DNA of 64,000 bases, from NCBI RefSeq assembly GCF_010729485.1, contig NZ_AP022609.1, positions 558,001 to 622,000 of the forward strand, given 5' to 3'. Below the pieces are notes generated by a model, which ran no database searches, was not told the origin of the DNA, and was given only the letters and a program-made list of their open reading frames with translations. Both the position numbers and the translations under genes were made by a program. The stretch comes from Mycolicibacter hiberniae. Its GTDB lineage: Bacteria > Actinomycetota > Actinomycetes > Mycobacteriales > Mycobacteriaceae. Shown here piece by piece: positions 40,390 to 49,128 of this stretch. Position 1 is the stretch's first letter; each line of letters starts with the position of its first letter.

Positions 40390-41172
40390 TCAGCGGTGGG
40401 TGAAGTTCGGCGGACGCTTCTCGGTGAACGCCGCCATGCCCTCAGTCTGGTCGTCGGTGGCGAACGCCGAATGGAACAGTCGGCGCTCGTAGAGCAATCC
40501 CTCGGCCAGCGTGGACTCGAAGGCCCGGTTCACCGCTTCCTTGGCCATCCGGGCGGCCGACAGGCTCATCCCGGCGATGGTGGCGGCGACCTTGCCCGCC
40601 TCGGCCAGCAGGTCGTCGGCCGGCACGACGCGTGACACCAGACCGGAGCGTTCGGCTTCGGCGGCGTCGATGGTGCGGCCGGTCAGGATCAGATCCATCG
40701 CCTTGGCCTTGCCGATGGCCCGGGTCAGTCGCTGGGAGCCGCCCATGCCGGGCAGCACACCGAGCTTGATCTCCGGCTGGCCGAACTTCGCGGTGTCGGC
40801 GGCGATCACCAGGTCGCACATCATCGCCAGCTCGCAGCCGCCGCCCAGGGCGTGCCCGGCGACTGCGGCGATGGTGGGGGTGCGCACCGCGGCCAGCTTG
40901 GACCAGGCGGCGAAGAAGTCGGCGGCGAACACGTCGGCGAAGCTCAGGTCGGCCATCTCTTTGATGTCCGCGCCCGCGGCGAACGCCTTGGCGTTGCCGG
41001 TGATGATGATCGCTCCGATGCCCGGGTCGGCGTCGAAAGCAGCGGCGGCGGTGGTGACTTCGTGCATCACCTGGCTGTTGAGGGCATTGAGCGCCTGCGG
41101 CCGGTTCAAGGTGATGGTCCCGACGCGGCCGTCGCGGTCGACGAGGATGGTCTCGTAGGTCTGCGCTGTCAC
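40390..41172 (-). CDS. echA8: Enoyl-CoA hydratase EchA8
   Basis: 260 residues. Crotonase motifs: [18 protein letters not shown] (oxyanion/CoA loop) near residue 65 and [20 protein letters not shown] near residue 105. Glu residues in GGGCELA and [20 protein letters not shown] fit catalytic Glu112/Glu132-type positions. It hydrates trans-2-enoyl-CoA in beta-oxidation. GTG 41172 has AAAAGGAG about 6 bases upstream. It lies 19 bases downstream of echA9 on the same strand, as in Rv1071c-Rv1070c. Confidence 0.95.
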   Translation of the reverse strand: MTAQTYETILVDRDGRVGTITLNRPQALNALNSQVMHEVTTAAAAFDADPGIGAIIITGNAKAFAAGADIKEMADLSFADVFAADFFAAWSKLAAVRTPTIAAVAGHALGGGCELAMMCDLVIAADTAKFGQPEIKLGVLPGMGGSQRLTRAIGKAKAMDLILTGRTIDAAEAERSGLVSRVVPADDLLAEAGKVAATIAGMSLSAARMAKEAVNRAFESTLAEGLLYERRLFHSAFATDDQTEGMAAFTEKRPPNFTHR

Positions 41173-41191
41173 GGTGGCTCCTTTTGGTGGG

Positions 41192-42229
41192 TTAGAAGGT
41201 CAGGTCGGGGTCGGCGGAGACGAAGTACGCGTCGATGTCGGCGGCGGTCACCTCGGCCAGGGTGGCCGGTGCCCACTGCGGATTGCGGTCCTTGTCGACC
41301 AGCTGGGCGCGGATGCCCTCCACCAGGTCGTGGGTGCGCAGCGACGCGCACGACACCCGGAACTCCTGGATCAGCACCTCTTCCAGGCCGGCGAGCCGTC
41401 CAGCCCGGCGCACCGCCTCCAGCGTCACCGCGCACGCCACCGGAGACCGGGTGCCGATCAGTTCGGCGGCGGCGTTGGCGTCGGGGCCGGCGTGGCCGGC
41501 CAGTGCTTCCACAATCTCGGCGACGGTGTCGTGGGCGTAGCACTCGTCGATCCAGTCGCGCTGCGCGGCAAGCTGACTGGCCGGCGGCTCGGCGGCGTAT
41601 GCGGCTAGGGCGCTGTCCACCCCGTCGGCGACGATCGCTGCGGTGAAGGACTCCAGCTGCGCATGGGGCACATAGTGGTCGGCGAAGCCCAGGGCGATGG
41701 CGTCCGGCCCGGAAAACGGTGCGCCGGTCAGCGCCGCGTGCAGGCCGAGCCGGCCGGGGGCACGCGAGAGCAGATAGGTGCCGCCGACGTCCGGGATGAA
41801 TCCGATGCCGACTTCGGGCATCGCCATCTTGGTGGTGTCGGTGACGACCCGGGTGTTGGCGTGTGCCCCGACGCCGACGCCGCCGCCCATCACGATGCCG
41901 TCCATGATCGACACGTAGGGCTTGGGGAAGCTGCCGATCTGCGCGTTCAGCAGGTACTCGTCGTACCAGAACTTCCGCGCCTGGGCGCCGTCGGCTTTGG
42001 CGCTGTGGTAGATCGCGACCACGTCGCCGCCGGCACACAAACCGCGCTCGCCGGCCCCGCTGAGCACCACCGCCGTCACCTCGGGATCGTCGGCCCACGC
42101 GGTCAGTGCCGTGGTCATCGCGGTCACCATCGGCAGGGTCAGTGAGTTGATCGCCTTCGGGCGGTTGAGGGTCAGCAGACCGACGCCGTTGTCGACTCGG
42201 GCCAGTACCTCGTCAGATTCGCCTGTCAC
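41192..42229 (-). CDS. echA9: 3-hydroxyisobutyryl-CoA hydrolase-like crotonase EchA9
   Basis: 345 residues, the length of M. tuberculosis EchA9. Motifs [40 protein letters not shown] and [20 protein letters not shown] are those of the HIBYL-CoA hydrolase branch of crotonases, which is longer than ordinary hydratases. It probably acts in valine or branched-chain acyl-CoA breakdown. GTG 42229 gives [20 protein letters not shown]. It leads the minus-strand pair with echA8. Confidence 0.94.
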   Translation of the reverse strand: MTGESDEVLARVDNGVGLLTLNRPKAINSLTLPMVTAMTTALTAWADDPEVTAVVLSGAGERGLCAGGDVVAIYHSAKADGAQARKFWYDEYLLNAQIGSFPKPYVSIMDGIVMGGGVGVGAHANTRVVTDTTKMAMPEVGIGFIPDVGGTYLLSRAPGRLGLHAALTGAPFSGPDAIALGFADHYVPHAQLESFTAAIVADGVDSALAAYAAEPPASQLAAQRDWIDECYAHDTVAEIVEALAGHAGPDANAAAELIGTRSPVACAVTLEAVRRAGRLAGLEEVLIQEFRVSCASLRTHDLVEGIRAQLVDKDRNPQWAPATLAEVTAADIDAYFVSADPDLTF

Positions 42230-42388
42230 GCCTTCGCAATGTAGATCCCTAGGCGCGGTCGCTGCTGCGCGGGTAAGGTTTGGCCAGAGAACGGCCGGTT
42301 AGTCCGTTCGGGAACTCCAGCGGGTCGGGAAACGTTGACTCAGTATTCGTAACCCTTCGCTTTACAGCATGAAGAGAGGATCGGGACG

Positions 42389-43240
42389 GTGCGGGAGACC
42401 AGCAACCCGGTATTTCGTTCGTTGCCCAAACAACAGGGCGGCTACGCGCAGTTCGGCACAGGTATGGCCGGTGCTACCCAGCAGATGGGTCAGACCTACC
42501 AGGTCGACCCGTCACTGGCCTACCAGCGGGAAGTCGTCACTCGCCCGCTGACCATCGACGATGTCGTCACCAAGACCGGCATCACGCTCGGTGTGCTGAG
42601 CCTGTCGGCCATCGTCTCGTTCTTCCTGGTGGCCTCCAACCAGGCGCTGGCCGCCCCGCTGACCTTCATCGGCGCGTTCGGCGGTCTGGCCATGGTCATG
42701 ATCGGCATGTTCGCCCGCAAGCAGGACAGCAAGGCCCTGGTGCTGAGCTACGCGGTGCTCGAGGGCATGTTCCTGGGCGCCATCTCCTTCGTGCTGACCG
42801 CGGTCACCGTCGGAACCAGTAACGCCGGTTCGTTGATCGGCCAGGCCGTGATGGGCACCCTCGGGGTGTTCGGCGGCATGCTCGTGGTCTACAAGACCGG
42901 CGCCATTCGGGTCACCCCGAAGTTCACCCGGATGCTCGTGGGCGCCATGTTCGGCGTGCTGGCCCTGATGATCGGCAACCTGGTGCTGTCGCTGTTCGGC
43001 GTCGGCGGCGGTGAGGGCCTGGGCCTGCGCAGCGGCGGAACCCTGTCCATCGTGTTCTCCCTGGTCTGCATCGGTATCGCGGCGTTCAGCTTCCTGATCG
43101 ACTTCGACGCGGCCGACCAGCTGATTCGCGCCGGCGCGCCGGAGAAGGCCGCGTGGGGTATCGCGCTGGGCCTGACCGTCACCCTGGTCTGGTTGTACCT
43201 GGAGATCCTGCGGCTGCTCAGCTACTTCCAGAGCGAGTGA
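42389..43240 (+). CDS. Bax inhibitor-1/YccA-like membrane protein (Rv1073-like)
   Basis: 283 residues from GTG 42389. After a polar N-terminus of about 60 residues, seven hydrophobic segments follow (e.g. ITLGVLSLSAIVSFFLVAS, LIGQAVMGTLGVFGGMLVVY, SIVFSLVCIGIAAFSFLIDF). The C-terminal DFDAADQLI with acidic residues matches the BI-1 family pH- or calcium-sensing region. The family forms Ca2+-leak-like channels in some bacteria; here the role is unknown. In M. tuberculosis the next gene is fadA3; here a repeat-flanked endonuclease gene intervenes. Confidence 0.9.
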   Translation: MRETSNPVFRSLPKQQGGYAQFGTGMAGATQQMGQTYQVDPSLAYQREVVTRPLTIDDVVTKTGITLGVLSLSAIVSFFLVASNQALAAPLTFIGAFGGLAMVMIGMFARKQDSKALVLSYAVLEGMFLGAISFVLTAVTVGTSNAGSLIGQAVMGTLGVFGGMLVVYKTGAIRVTPKFTRMLVGAMFGVLALMIGNLVLSLFGVGGGEGLGLRSGGTLSIVFSLVCIGIAAFSFLIDFDAADQLIRAGAPEKAAWGIALGLTVTLVWLYLEILRLLSYFQSE

Positions 43241-43248
43241 CCGTCCAG

Positions 43249-43273
43249 CTCTAGCTCCACCCTCTAGCTCCAC
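43249..43273 (+). repeat. Short tandem repeat beside the left palindrome
   Basis: CTCTAGCTCCAC occurs at 43249-43260 and again at 43262-43273, separated by one C. It begins 8 bases after the BI-1 gene stop and ends 2 bases before the 61-bp palindrome. It may be a footprint of insertion or slippage. Confidence 0.7.
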
Positions 43274-43275
43274 CC

Positions 43276-43336
43276 GTTGACTCTGCGCTGACCAGGCAAG
43301 CTACTCGCACTTTTGCCTGGTACGCGCAGAGTCAAC
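43276..43336 (+). repeat. 61-bp palindromic repeat, left copy
   Basis: Outer arms GTTGACTCTGCGC and GCGCAGAGTCAAC are perfect 13-bp inverted repeats. Inside, after two mismatched base pairs, ACCAGGCAA pairs with TTGCCTGGT (9 bp) around the 13-base loop GCTACTCGCACTT. A directly repeated copy lies at 44221-44281, differing at 4 of 61 positions (15, 23, 24, 48). The arms are identical between copies, so selection or mobility acts on the fold rather than on the linkers. Confidence 0.95.
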
Positions 43337-43379
43337 TGCTATCTGGGGACCTGTCGGAGCACGCTGGCAGCATGCCGGC

Positions 43380-44225
43380 ATGGCAGGCGAACCCTTCCTC
43401 GGCAGCGAGGCACTGGCCGCCGGTGCGGTCACCTGGCACGAGCTCGCCAAGTACTACACGGCGCTCATGCCGAACGTCTACCTGGACAAACACCTCACGC
43501 CCACGCTGCGCAGACGTACGCGCGCGGCGTGGCTGTGGACCCATCGACAGGGCGTCGTCAGCGGTCTGGCCGCCGCGGCGCTGCACGGCTCCGGCTGGAT
43601 CGACGACCACGCGCCGGTCGAACTGATCTGGCGCAACGCCAGGGCGCCGAGCGGCGTCAAGACCCGGGCGGACCTGCTCCTGGCCGGCGAGACGCAGCTT
43701 TGCGACGGGATGCCGGTCACCACGGTGGAGCGCACCGCTTTCGACCTGGGCCGGCGCGGCCCCCTGCGTCAGGCGGTCGCCAGACTCGACGCGCTGGCCC
43801 ATGCCACGCACTTCAAGACCGACGATGTCGCCCGGCTGGCGGCGCGGCATCGTCATACCCGCGGCCTGCGCCAACTGGAAGCCGCCCTGTACCTCGCCGA
43901 CGCCGGGGCGCAGTCACCGAAAGAGACCTGGCTGCGGCTGCTGCTCGTCGACGCCGGGTTCCCGCGGCCGGGGACGCAGATCCCCGTACTCGAGGACGGC
44001 TATCCGCGGTACTTCCTCGACATGGGGTGGGAGGACATCATGCTCGCGGTCGAATACGACGGCGACCAGCACCGCACCAGCCGCCCGCAGTTCGTGAAGG
44101 ACGTGGAGCGCCTGGAATACCTGCGAGACGCCGGCTGGACCCACATCACGGTGCTCGCCGAACACCGCGGTGACGACGTGATCCGCCGGGTCAGAAGTGC
44201 CTGGGATGCCCTACAACGCCGTTGA
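43380..44225 (+). CDS. Vsr-like DUF559 endonuclease with AbiEi-like N-terminal domain, flanked by palindromes
   Basis: 281 residues. The first half resembles the AbiEi/type IV toxin-antitoxin winged-helix region (RRRTRAAWLWTHRQGVVSGL, AAAALHGSGW). The C-terminal 100 residues are a DUF559 nuclease of the Vsr/PD-(D/E)XK type, with FLDMGWEDIMLAVEYDGDQH and RLEYLRDAGWTHITVLAEHR. ATG 43380 lies 44 bases after the left palindrome and has no strong ribosome-binding site. The last codons CGC CGT TGA run into the right palindrome, which supplies the stop. There is no partner antitoxin or methylase. It interrupts the BI-1/fadA3 pair that is adjacent in M. tuberculosis. Nicking or cleavage of DNA is expected; its target is unknown. 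Confidence 0.8.
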   Translation: MAGEPFLGSEALAAGAVTWHELAKYYTALMPNVYLDKHLTPTLRRRTRAAWLWTHRQGVVSGLAAAALHGSGWIDDHAPVELIWRNARAPSGVKTRADLLLAGETQLCDGMPVTTVERTAFDLGRRGPLRQAVARLDALAHATHFKTDDVARLAARHRHTRGLRQLEAALYLADAGAQSPKETWLRLLLVDAGFPRPGTQIPVLEDGYPRYFLDMGWEDIMLAVEYDGDQHRTSRPQFVKDVERLEYLRDAGWTHITVLAEHRGDDVIRRVRSAWDALQRR

Positions 44226-44281
44226 CTCTGCGCTCACCAGGCGGGCTACTCGCACTTTTGCCTGGTAGGCGCAGAGTCAAC
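44221..44281 (+). repeat. 61-bp palindromic repeat, right copy
   Basis: GTTGACTCTGCGC to GCGCAGAGTCAAC with inner ACCAGGC and GCCTGGT pairing (two A-T pairs of the left copy are lost, AA to GG). Same orientation as the copy at 43276-43336. The first bases encode the end of the DUF559 gene. fadA3 ends 14 bases to the right, so the hairpin could also act as a bidirectional terminator. Confidence 0.95.
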
Positions 44282-44294
44282 GAAAAACGAAAAA

Positions 44295-45512
44295 CTAGGA
44301 GAGGCGCTCGACCACCATGGCCATGCCCTGGCCGCCGCCCACACACATGGTCTCCACACCGAACTGCTTGTCGTAGGTGGCCAGGTTGTTCAGCAGCGTG
44401 GCGGTGATCCGGGCGCCGGTCATACCGAACGGGTGCCCCAGGGCGATCGCCCCGCCGGACACGTTCAGCTTGTCCTCGTCGATGCCCAGCTCGCGGGCCG
44501 AACCGAGCACCTGCACCGCGAAGGCCTCGTTGATCTCGAACAGGTCGATGTCGGAAACCGACATCTTGGCGTTGGCCAGCGCCTTCTTGACCGCCTCGAT
44601 CGGGCCCAGGCCCATGATCTCCGGCGACAGACCCGACACCCCGGTGGCCACGATCCGGGCCAGCGGCTTCAGCCCCAGCTCCTTGGCCTTGGTGTCGCTG
44701 GTGATGATCACCGCGGCGGCGCCGTCGTTCAGCGGGCACGCGTTGCCGGCGGTGATCGTGCCATTGGGCCGGAACACCGGCTTGAGCTGGCTGATCTTCT
44801 CGTAGGTGGTGCCGGCGCGCGGGCCGTCATCCGTGCTCACGACGGTGCCGTCGGGCAGGGTGACCGGCGAGATCTCGCGGGCGAAGAAGCCACTCTTGAT
44901 GGCTTCCTCGGCGCGGTTCTGGCTGCGCACACCCCAGTGGTCCTGGTCCTCGCGGCTGATGCCGGTGTGCAGCACCACGTTCTCGGCGGTCTGGCCCATC
45001 GCGATGTAGACGTCGGGCAGCAGGCCGTCGTTCCGCGGGTCGTGCCACTCCTCGGCACCGGCCGCGGCGGCCTCGGAGCGGGCCTGGGCGTCGGCGAACA
45101 GCGGGTTCTTGCTGTTGGGGGCGCCGTCGGCGGCACCGATGGGGAACTGCGAAACGGTCTCGACTCCGGCGGAGATGAACGCGTCGCCCTCGCCGGCCTT
45201 GATCGCGTGGAACGCCATCCGGGTGGTCTGCAGCGAAGACGAGCAGTACCGGTTCACCGTGGTGCCCGGCAGGAAGTCGTAGCCGAGCAGCACCGATACG
45301 ACGCGGCCGATGTTGTAGCCGGAGGCGCCGCCGGGCTGGCCGCAGCCCATCATCAGGTCGTCGATCTCGCGCGGGTCCAAGGCAGGCACCTTGTCCAGGG
45401 CGGCGCGCACCATCTGGGCGGCCAGGTCATCGGGCCGCATGGTGACCAGGGAGCCCTTACCGGCCCGGCCGATGGGCGAACGCGCAGTGGAGACGATGAC
45501 AGCTTCGGGCAC
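44295..45512 (-). CDS. fadA3: Acetyl-CoA acetyltransferase/thiolase FadA3
   Basis: 405 residues. Thiolase motifs: active-site Cys in NRYCSSSLQTTRMAFHAIKA near residue 92; NGTITAGNACPLNDGAAAVI near residue 250; NEAFAVQVLG near residue 315; and GGAIALGHPFGMTGARI near residue 350 (His), with the second Cys in ETMCVGGGQGMAMV. It cleaves 3-ketoacyl-CoA, the last step of beta-oxidation, or condenses acetyl-CoA. ATG 45512 begins MPEAVIVSTARSPIGRAGKG. It matches Rv1074c in length and position. Confidence 0.96.
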   Translation of the reverse strand: MPEAVIVSTARSPIGRAGKGSLVTMRPDDLAAQMVRAALDKVPALDPREIDDLMMGCGQPGGASGYNIGRVVSVLLGYDFLPGTTVNRYCSSSLQTTRMAFHAIKAGEGDAFISAGVETVSQFPIGAADGAPNSKNPLFADAQARSEAAAAGAEEWHDPRNDGLLPDVYIAMGQTAENVVLHTGISREDQDHWGVRSQNRAEEAIKSGFFAREISPVTLPDGTVVSTDDGPRAGTTYEKISQLKPVFRPNGTITAGNACPLNDGAAAVIITSDTKAKELGLKPLARIVATGVSGLSPEIMGLGPIEAVKKALANAKMSVSDIDLFEINEAFAVQVLGSARELGIDEDKLNVSGGAIALGHPFGMTGARITATLLNNLATYDKQFGVETMCVGGGQGMAMVVERLS

Positions 45513-45547
45513 GGGGACTCCTTGAGATCGGGTTTTCAGAGCCGAAT

Positions 45548-46396
45548 CTAGTCCGAGGAGGCCACCGCGCGGGAGTCGGGCCGGTACAGGGCGCCGCAGA
45601 GCGCAGGGATCATCTGTGTGGCCGCCAGCGCGTACCCGGCTGCCGACGGGTGGTACTGATCGCGGGCGAACAGCGGCTCGCGGGCCTGGCGGAACTCCCG
45701 GAGATCGACGAAAGGCACCGTGATGCCGCCGGCGGCCTTGACCGCGTGGGTCTGAGCCCGGGCCAGCCGCCGGGCCCGGGTATGGGCGACCCAGCGCAAC
45801 GGCTGGGGGATGGCACTGACCACACCGAGGTCCGGGCAGGTGGCGACGATCACCGCCGCACCGCCGGCGCGCAGTCGCTTGACCACCGCGTGCAGTCGCT
45901 GCGCTGAGCCATCGATGCCGTGCAGCGCGGTGACGTCGTTGGCCCCGATCATGATCACTGCCGCGTCCGGTGGCGGACCGGCGACGAACATCGCGTCGAC
46001 CTGGCCGGCCAGCCCCATGGTGGTCGCACCGACAATCGCCTTGGTGCTCAACCGGATTCGCGATCCGGTGTGCTCTGCCAAGGCTCTGGCGATCAGCGCT
46101 CCGGGAACCTCGTCGGCCGACAGGCAGCCGTAGCCGGTGGCGGTCGAGTCGCCGAAGACCATCAGGTGCAGATCCACCCTCATGCCGCGCTGGAACCGCT
46201 CGGCCGGCCCGCCGCCGGCGGCGTAGACACCGTCCGCATAGGGCGCGATGCCCCAGGCCCGGGGAATGATCTGGCGCGCCCGGTCGGCCTGCCCGGCCAA
46301 GAGTCCGCGCACGCCCAGATACAGCGTGCCGCTGGAGGCGATCGCGCCGGCGGTCACCAGCGTGACCGCCGAGCGACGCGGTGCCCGGAACTGCAT
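45548..46396 (-). CDS. SGNH/GDSL-type esterase (Rv1075c-like)
   Basis: 282 residues from ATG 46396. An N-terminal hydrophobic segment (AVTLVTAGAIASSGTLYL) suggests membrane anchoring or export. Catalytic blocks are visible: block I VFGDSTATGYG (Ser), block III VIMIGANDVTALHG (GxND), and block V RDQYHPSAAGYALAATQ (Asp and His). Rv1075c is known as a GDSL esterase. An upstream in-frame ATG at 46447 is possible but lengthens into an unlikely basic leader. It lies 35 bases upstream of fadA3 on the same strand. Confidence 0.93.
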   Translation of the reverse strand: MQFRAPRRSAVTLVTAGAIASSGTLYLGVRGLLAGQADRARQIIPRAWGIAPYADGVYAAGGGPAERFQRGMRVDLHLMVFGDSTATGYGCLSADEVPGALIARALAEHTGSRIRLSTKAIVGATTMGLAGQVDAMFVAGPPPDAAVIMIGANDVTALHGIDGSAQRLHAVVKRLRAGGAAVIVATCPDLGVVSAIPQPLRWVAHTRARRLARAQTHAVKAAGGITVPFVDLREFRQAREPLFARDQYHPSAAGYALAATQMIPALCGALYRPDSRAVASSD

Positions 46397-46578
46397 GCCC
46401 GCAATTTTAGGGAGCCGGCGCCCGGATCGCCCCTGAGTAGCAAACAAGAGATGGTCACGAAGCGGACCCGATGCCGTATCGGAACGAATCCTAAGATTTC
46501 TTCACAATTTCTGGCGTGTGACGATACTTGCAACCGCGTTGGCCGAGCCGGCCCGGCCGGCTGGAGGGAGTGTCCGCC

Positions 46579-47631
46579 ATGACCGCACCCGAGATAATTC
46601 CCAGCTCGCCCCGTCTTCGCTCCCGCCTGTACCCCGCCCCGCGGCGTCCCCGGCACGGCCGCCATGACGGGCTGCCCGTCGAGGTGGTCGAGGAGTCCGC
46701 CAGTGTCGAAGGCCGCCTGGCGTGGCTGGCCGCCCGCGCCACAATTCGCCCGGTCCTCTCGGTCGGCAGCTACCTCCCGGGGATGCCGTGGCCGTTCGGG
46801 TTGCTCGACGTCGCCGCCAAGGCGGTGCTGCCCGTGCCGGGCACCGTCCGCGCCGCCATCCGGCTGCCGCGCTGCAAAGCCCAGCTGGTGCGGGCCGCCG
46901 GCGTGCTGCCGGCCGACGGCACCCGCCGGGTGGTGCTCTACATGCACGGCGGCGCTTTCCTGACCTGTGGGGCCAACACCCATGGCCGGCTGGTCACCAA
47001 GCTGTCGGAGTACGCCGACAGTCCGGTCCTGGTGGTGGAGTACCGGATGATTCCCAAGCACTCCATCGCCGACGCGGTCGACGACTGCTACGACGGCTAC
47101 CGCTGGTTGCGCCGTCAAGGTTACGAGCCGGACCAGATCGTGCTGGCCGGTGACTCGGCCGGGGGCTATCTGTCGCTGGCGTTGGCCTTGCGGCTGCTGG
47201 ACGAGGACGACGACGAAGTCCCGGCCGCCATCGTCGCGATGTCGCCGCTGCTGGAGATCGCCAAGGAGGCAAAGAAGGCGCACCCCAACATTCACACCGG
47301 TGCGATGTTCCCGCCCAAGGCATTTGACGCACTGGTGGAACTGGTCGAGGCCGCGGCGCGGCGCGACCGCGTGCACGGCAGCGACGTACTCGAGCCGCTG
47401 CAACACGTCCGGCCCGGACTTCCGCGCACCCTGATTCACGTCTCCGGTTCGGAGGTGCTGCTGCACGACGCCCAACTGGGCGCCAAAGTGCTCGCGGCCG
47501 CCGGTATCCCGGTGGAGTTGCGGATCTGGCCGGGTCAGATCCACGTCTTCCAGATCGCCGCGCCCTTCGTGCCCGAGGCCACCCGCTCCTTGCGGCAGAT
47601 CGGTGAATACATCCGCGAGGCCACCGGCTGA
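46579..47631 (+). CDS. lipU: HSL-family lipase/esterase LipU
   Basis: 350 residues; LipU of M. tuberculosis is somewhat shorter (about 300), and the extra part is a basic N-terminus. Hormone-sensitive-lipase motifs: VVLYMHGGAFLTCGANTHGR (oxyanion HGGAF) and IVLAGDSAGGYLSLALALRL (Ser nucleophile). The late Asp and His lie in the GSEVLLHDAQLG and WPGQIHVFQIAAPF regions. ATG 46579 is preceded by GGAGGGAG at good spacing. It hydrolyses short acyl esters. It is divergent from the GDSL esterase gene. Confidence 0.94.
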   Translation: MTAPEIIPSSPRLRSRLYPAPRRPRHGRHDGLPVEVVEESASVEGRLAWLAARATIRPVLSVGSYLPGMPWPFGLLDVAAKAVLPVPGTVRAAIRLPRCKAQLVRAAGVLPADGTRRVVLYMHGGAFLTCGANTHGRLVTKLSEYADSPVLVVEYRMIPKHSIADAVDDCYDGYRWLRRQGYEPDQIVLAGDSAGGYLSLALALRLLDEDDDEVPAAIVAMSPLLEIAKEAKKAHPNIHTGAMFPPKAFDALVELVEAAARRDRVHGSDVLEPLQHVRPGLPRTLIHVSGSEVLLHDAQLGAKVLAAAGIPVELRIWPGQIHVFQIAAPFVPEATRSLRQIGEYIREATG

Positions 47632-47666
47632 CCCATCCGGCCGGAGAACCTGAGACGATGGCAGGT

Positions 47667-49061
47667 ATGCGGATAGCGCGCCACATCAGTGAACTCATCG
47701 GCAACACCCCGCTGGTCGAGCTGACTTCGATCGTCCCCGAGGGAGCCGGCCGAATAGTGGCCAAGGTCGAGTACCTCAACCCGGGCGCGAGCTCCAAGGA
47801 CCGCATCGCGGTCAAGATGATCGACGCCGCCGAGGCCAGCGGCGCGCTCAAACCGGGCGGCACCATCGTCGAGCCGACATCCGGCAACACCGGCGTGGGT
47901 CTGGCGCTGGTCGCCCAGCGCCGCGGCTACAAGTGCGTGTTCGTCTGCCCGGACAAGGTCAGCGAGGACAAACAGAATGTGTTGCGCGCCTACGGCGCCG
48001 AGGTGGTGGTGTGTCCGACGGCGGTGCCGCCGGACGACCCGGCCAGCTATTACAGCGTGTCCAACCGGCTCGTCGAGGAGATCGACGGCGCCTGGAAACC
48101 GGACCAGTACTCCAACCCGGCCGGGCCCGCCAGCCACTACGAGACCACCGGCCCGGAGATCTGGGCCGACACCGACGGCCAGGTCACCCATTTCGTCGCC
48201 GGAATCGGGACCGGCGGCACCATCACCGGCACCGGCAGCTACCTCAAAGAGGTCTCGGCCGGCCGGGTGCAGGTGATCGGCGCAGACCCGGAAGGCTCGG
48301 TCTACTCCGGCGGTACGGGCCGGCCGTATCTGGTCGAAGGAGTGGGGGAGGACTTCTGGCCGGCCGCCTACGATCCGAGCATTCCCGACCGGATCATCGC
48401 GGTGTCCGACGCGGACTCGTTCGACATGACCCGGCGCCTGGCCCGGGAGGAGGCGTTGCTGGTCGGCGGCTCCTGCGGCATGGCCGTGGTGGCCGCGGTG
48501 GAGACCGCCGTCAAGGCCGGCCCGGAGGCGCTGGTGGTCGTTCTGCTGCCGGACGGCGGGCGCGGGTACATGTCCAAGCTGTTCAACGACGCCTGGATGT
48601 CCTCCTACGGATTCCTGCGGTCCCGGCTGGACGGTTCGACGGTGCAGCCCACCGTCGCCGACGTTCTGCGGGCCAAGGCGGGGGTGCTGCCGGACTTGGT
48701 GCACACCCACCCGTCGGAGACGCTGCGCGACGCCATCGGCATCCTGCGCGAGTACGGCGTTTCGCAGATGCCCGTGGTGGGCGCCGAGCCGCCGGTGATG
48801 GCCGGTGAGGTGGCCGGCAGCGTGTCCGAACGTGACTTGCTGTCGGCGGTGTTCGAGGGCCGCGCGAAGCTGGCCGACGCGGTGTCGAAGCACATGGGCC
48901 CGCCCCTGCCGCTGATCGGATCCGGCGAGGTCGTCGCTACCGCCGCCACCATGCTGGCCGAAGTCGACGCGGTGATGGTGGTGCAGGACGGCAAGCCCGT
49001 GGGCGTTATAACACGCCACGATCTGCTGGGCTTTATGTCCGATGGGCCACGCCGCAGATAA
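47667..49061 (+). CDS. cbs: Cystathionine beta-synthase
   Basis: 464 residues, the length recalled for Rv1077. N-terminal PLP fold-type II domain: PLP Lys in YLNPGASSKDRIAVKMIDAA, phosphate-binding VEPTSGNTGVGLALVAQRRG and GIGTGGTITGTGSYLKEVS. The C-terminal Bateman module consists of two CBS motifs (THPSETLRDAIGILREYGVS and the region ending GVITRHDLLGFMS). It condenses serine with homocysteine in transsulfuration. ATG 47667 is favoured over ATG 47658, three codons earlier, on family grounds. metB lies one gene downstream, so cysteine/methionine exchange genes are clustered. Confidence 0.97.
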   Translation: MRIARHISELIGNTPLVELTSIVPEGAGRIVAKVEYLNPGASSKDRIAVKMIDAAEASGALKPGGTIVEPTSGNTGVGLALVAQRRGYKCVFVCPDKVSEDKQNVLRAYGAEVVVCPTAVPPDDPASYYSVSNRLVEEIDGAWKPDQYSNPAGPASHYETTGPEIWADTDGQVTHFVAGIGTGGTITGTGSYLKEVSAGRVQVIGADPEGSVYSGGTGRPYLVEGVGEDFWPAAYDPSIPDRIIAVSDADSFDMTRRLAREEALLVGGSCGMAVVAAVETAVKAGPEALVVVLLPDGGRGYMSKLFNDAWMSSYGFLRSRLDGSTVQPTVADVLRAKAGVLPDLVHTHPSETLRDAIGILREYGVSQMPVVGAEPPVMAGEVAGSVSERDLLSAVFEGRAKLADAVSKHMGPPLPLIGSGEVVATAATMLAEVDAVMVVQDGKPVGVITRHDLLGFMSDGPRRR

Positions 49062-49128
49062 CGGCGTTGCGCACCCTGTCCTGCGGTAGCGTTTTACCAA
49101 TTCACCGCCACGACCCGAGAGGGTAGAG

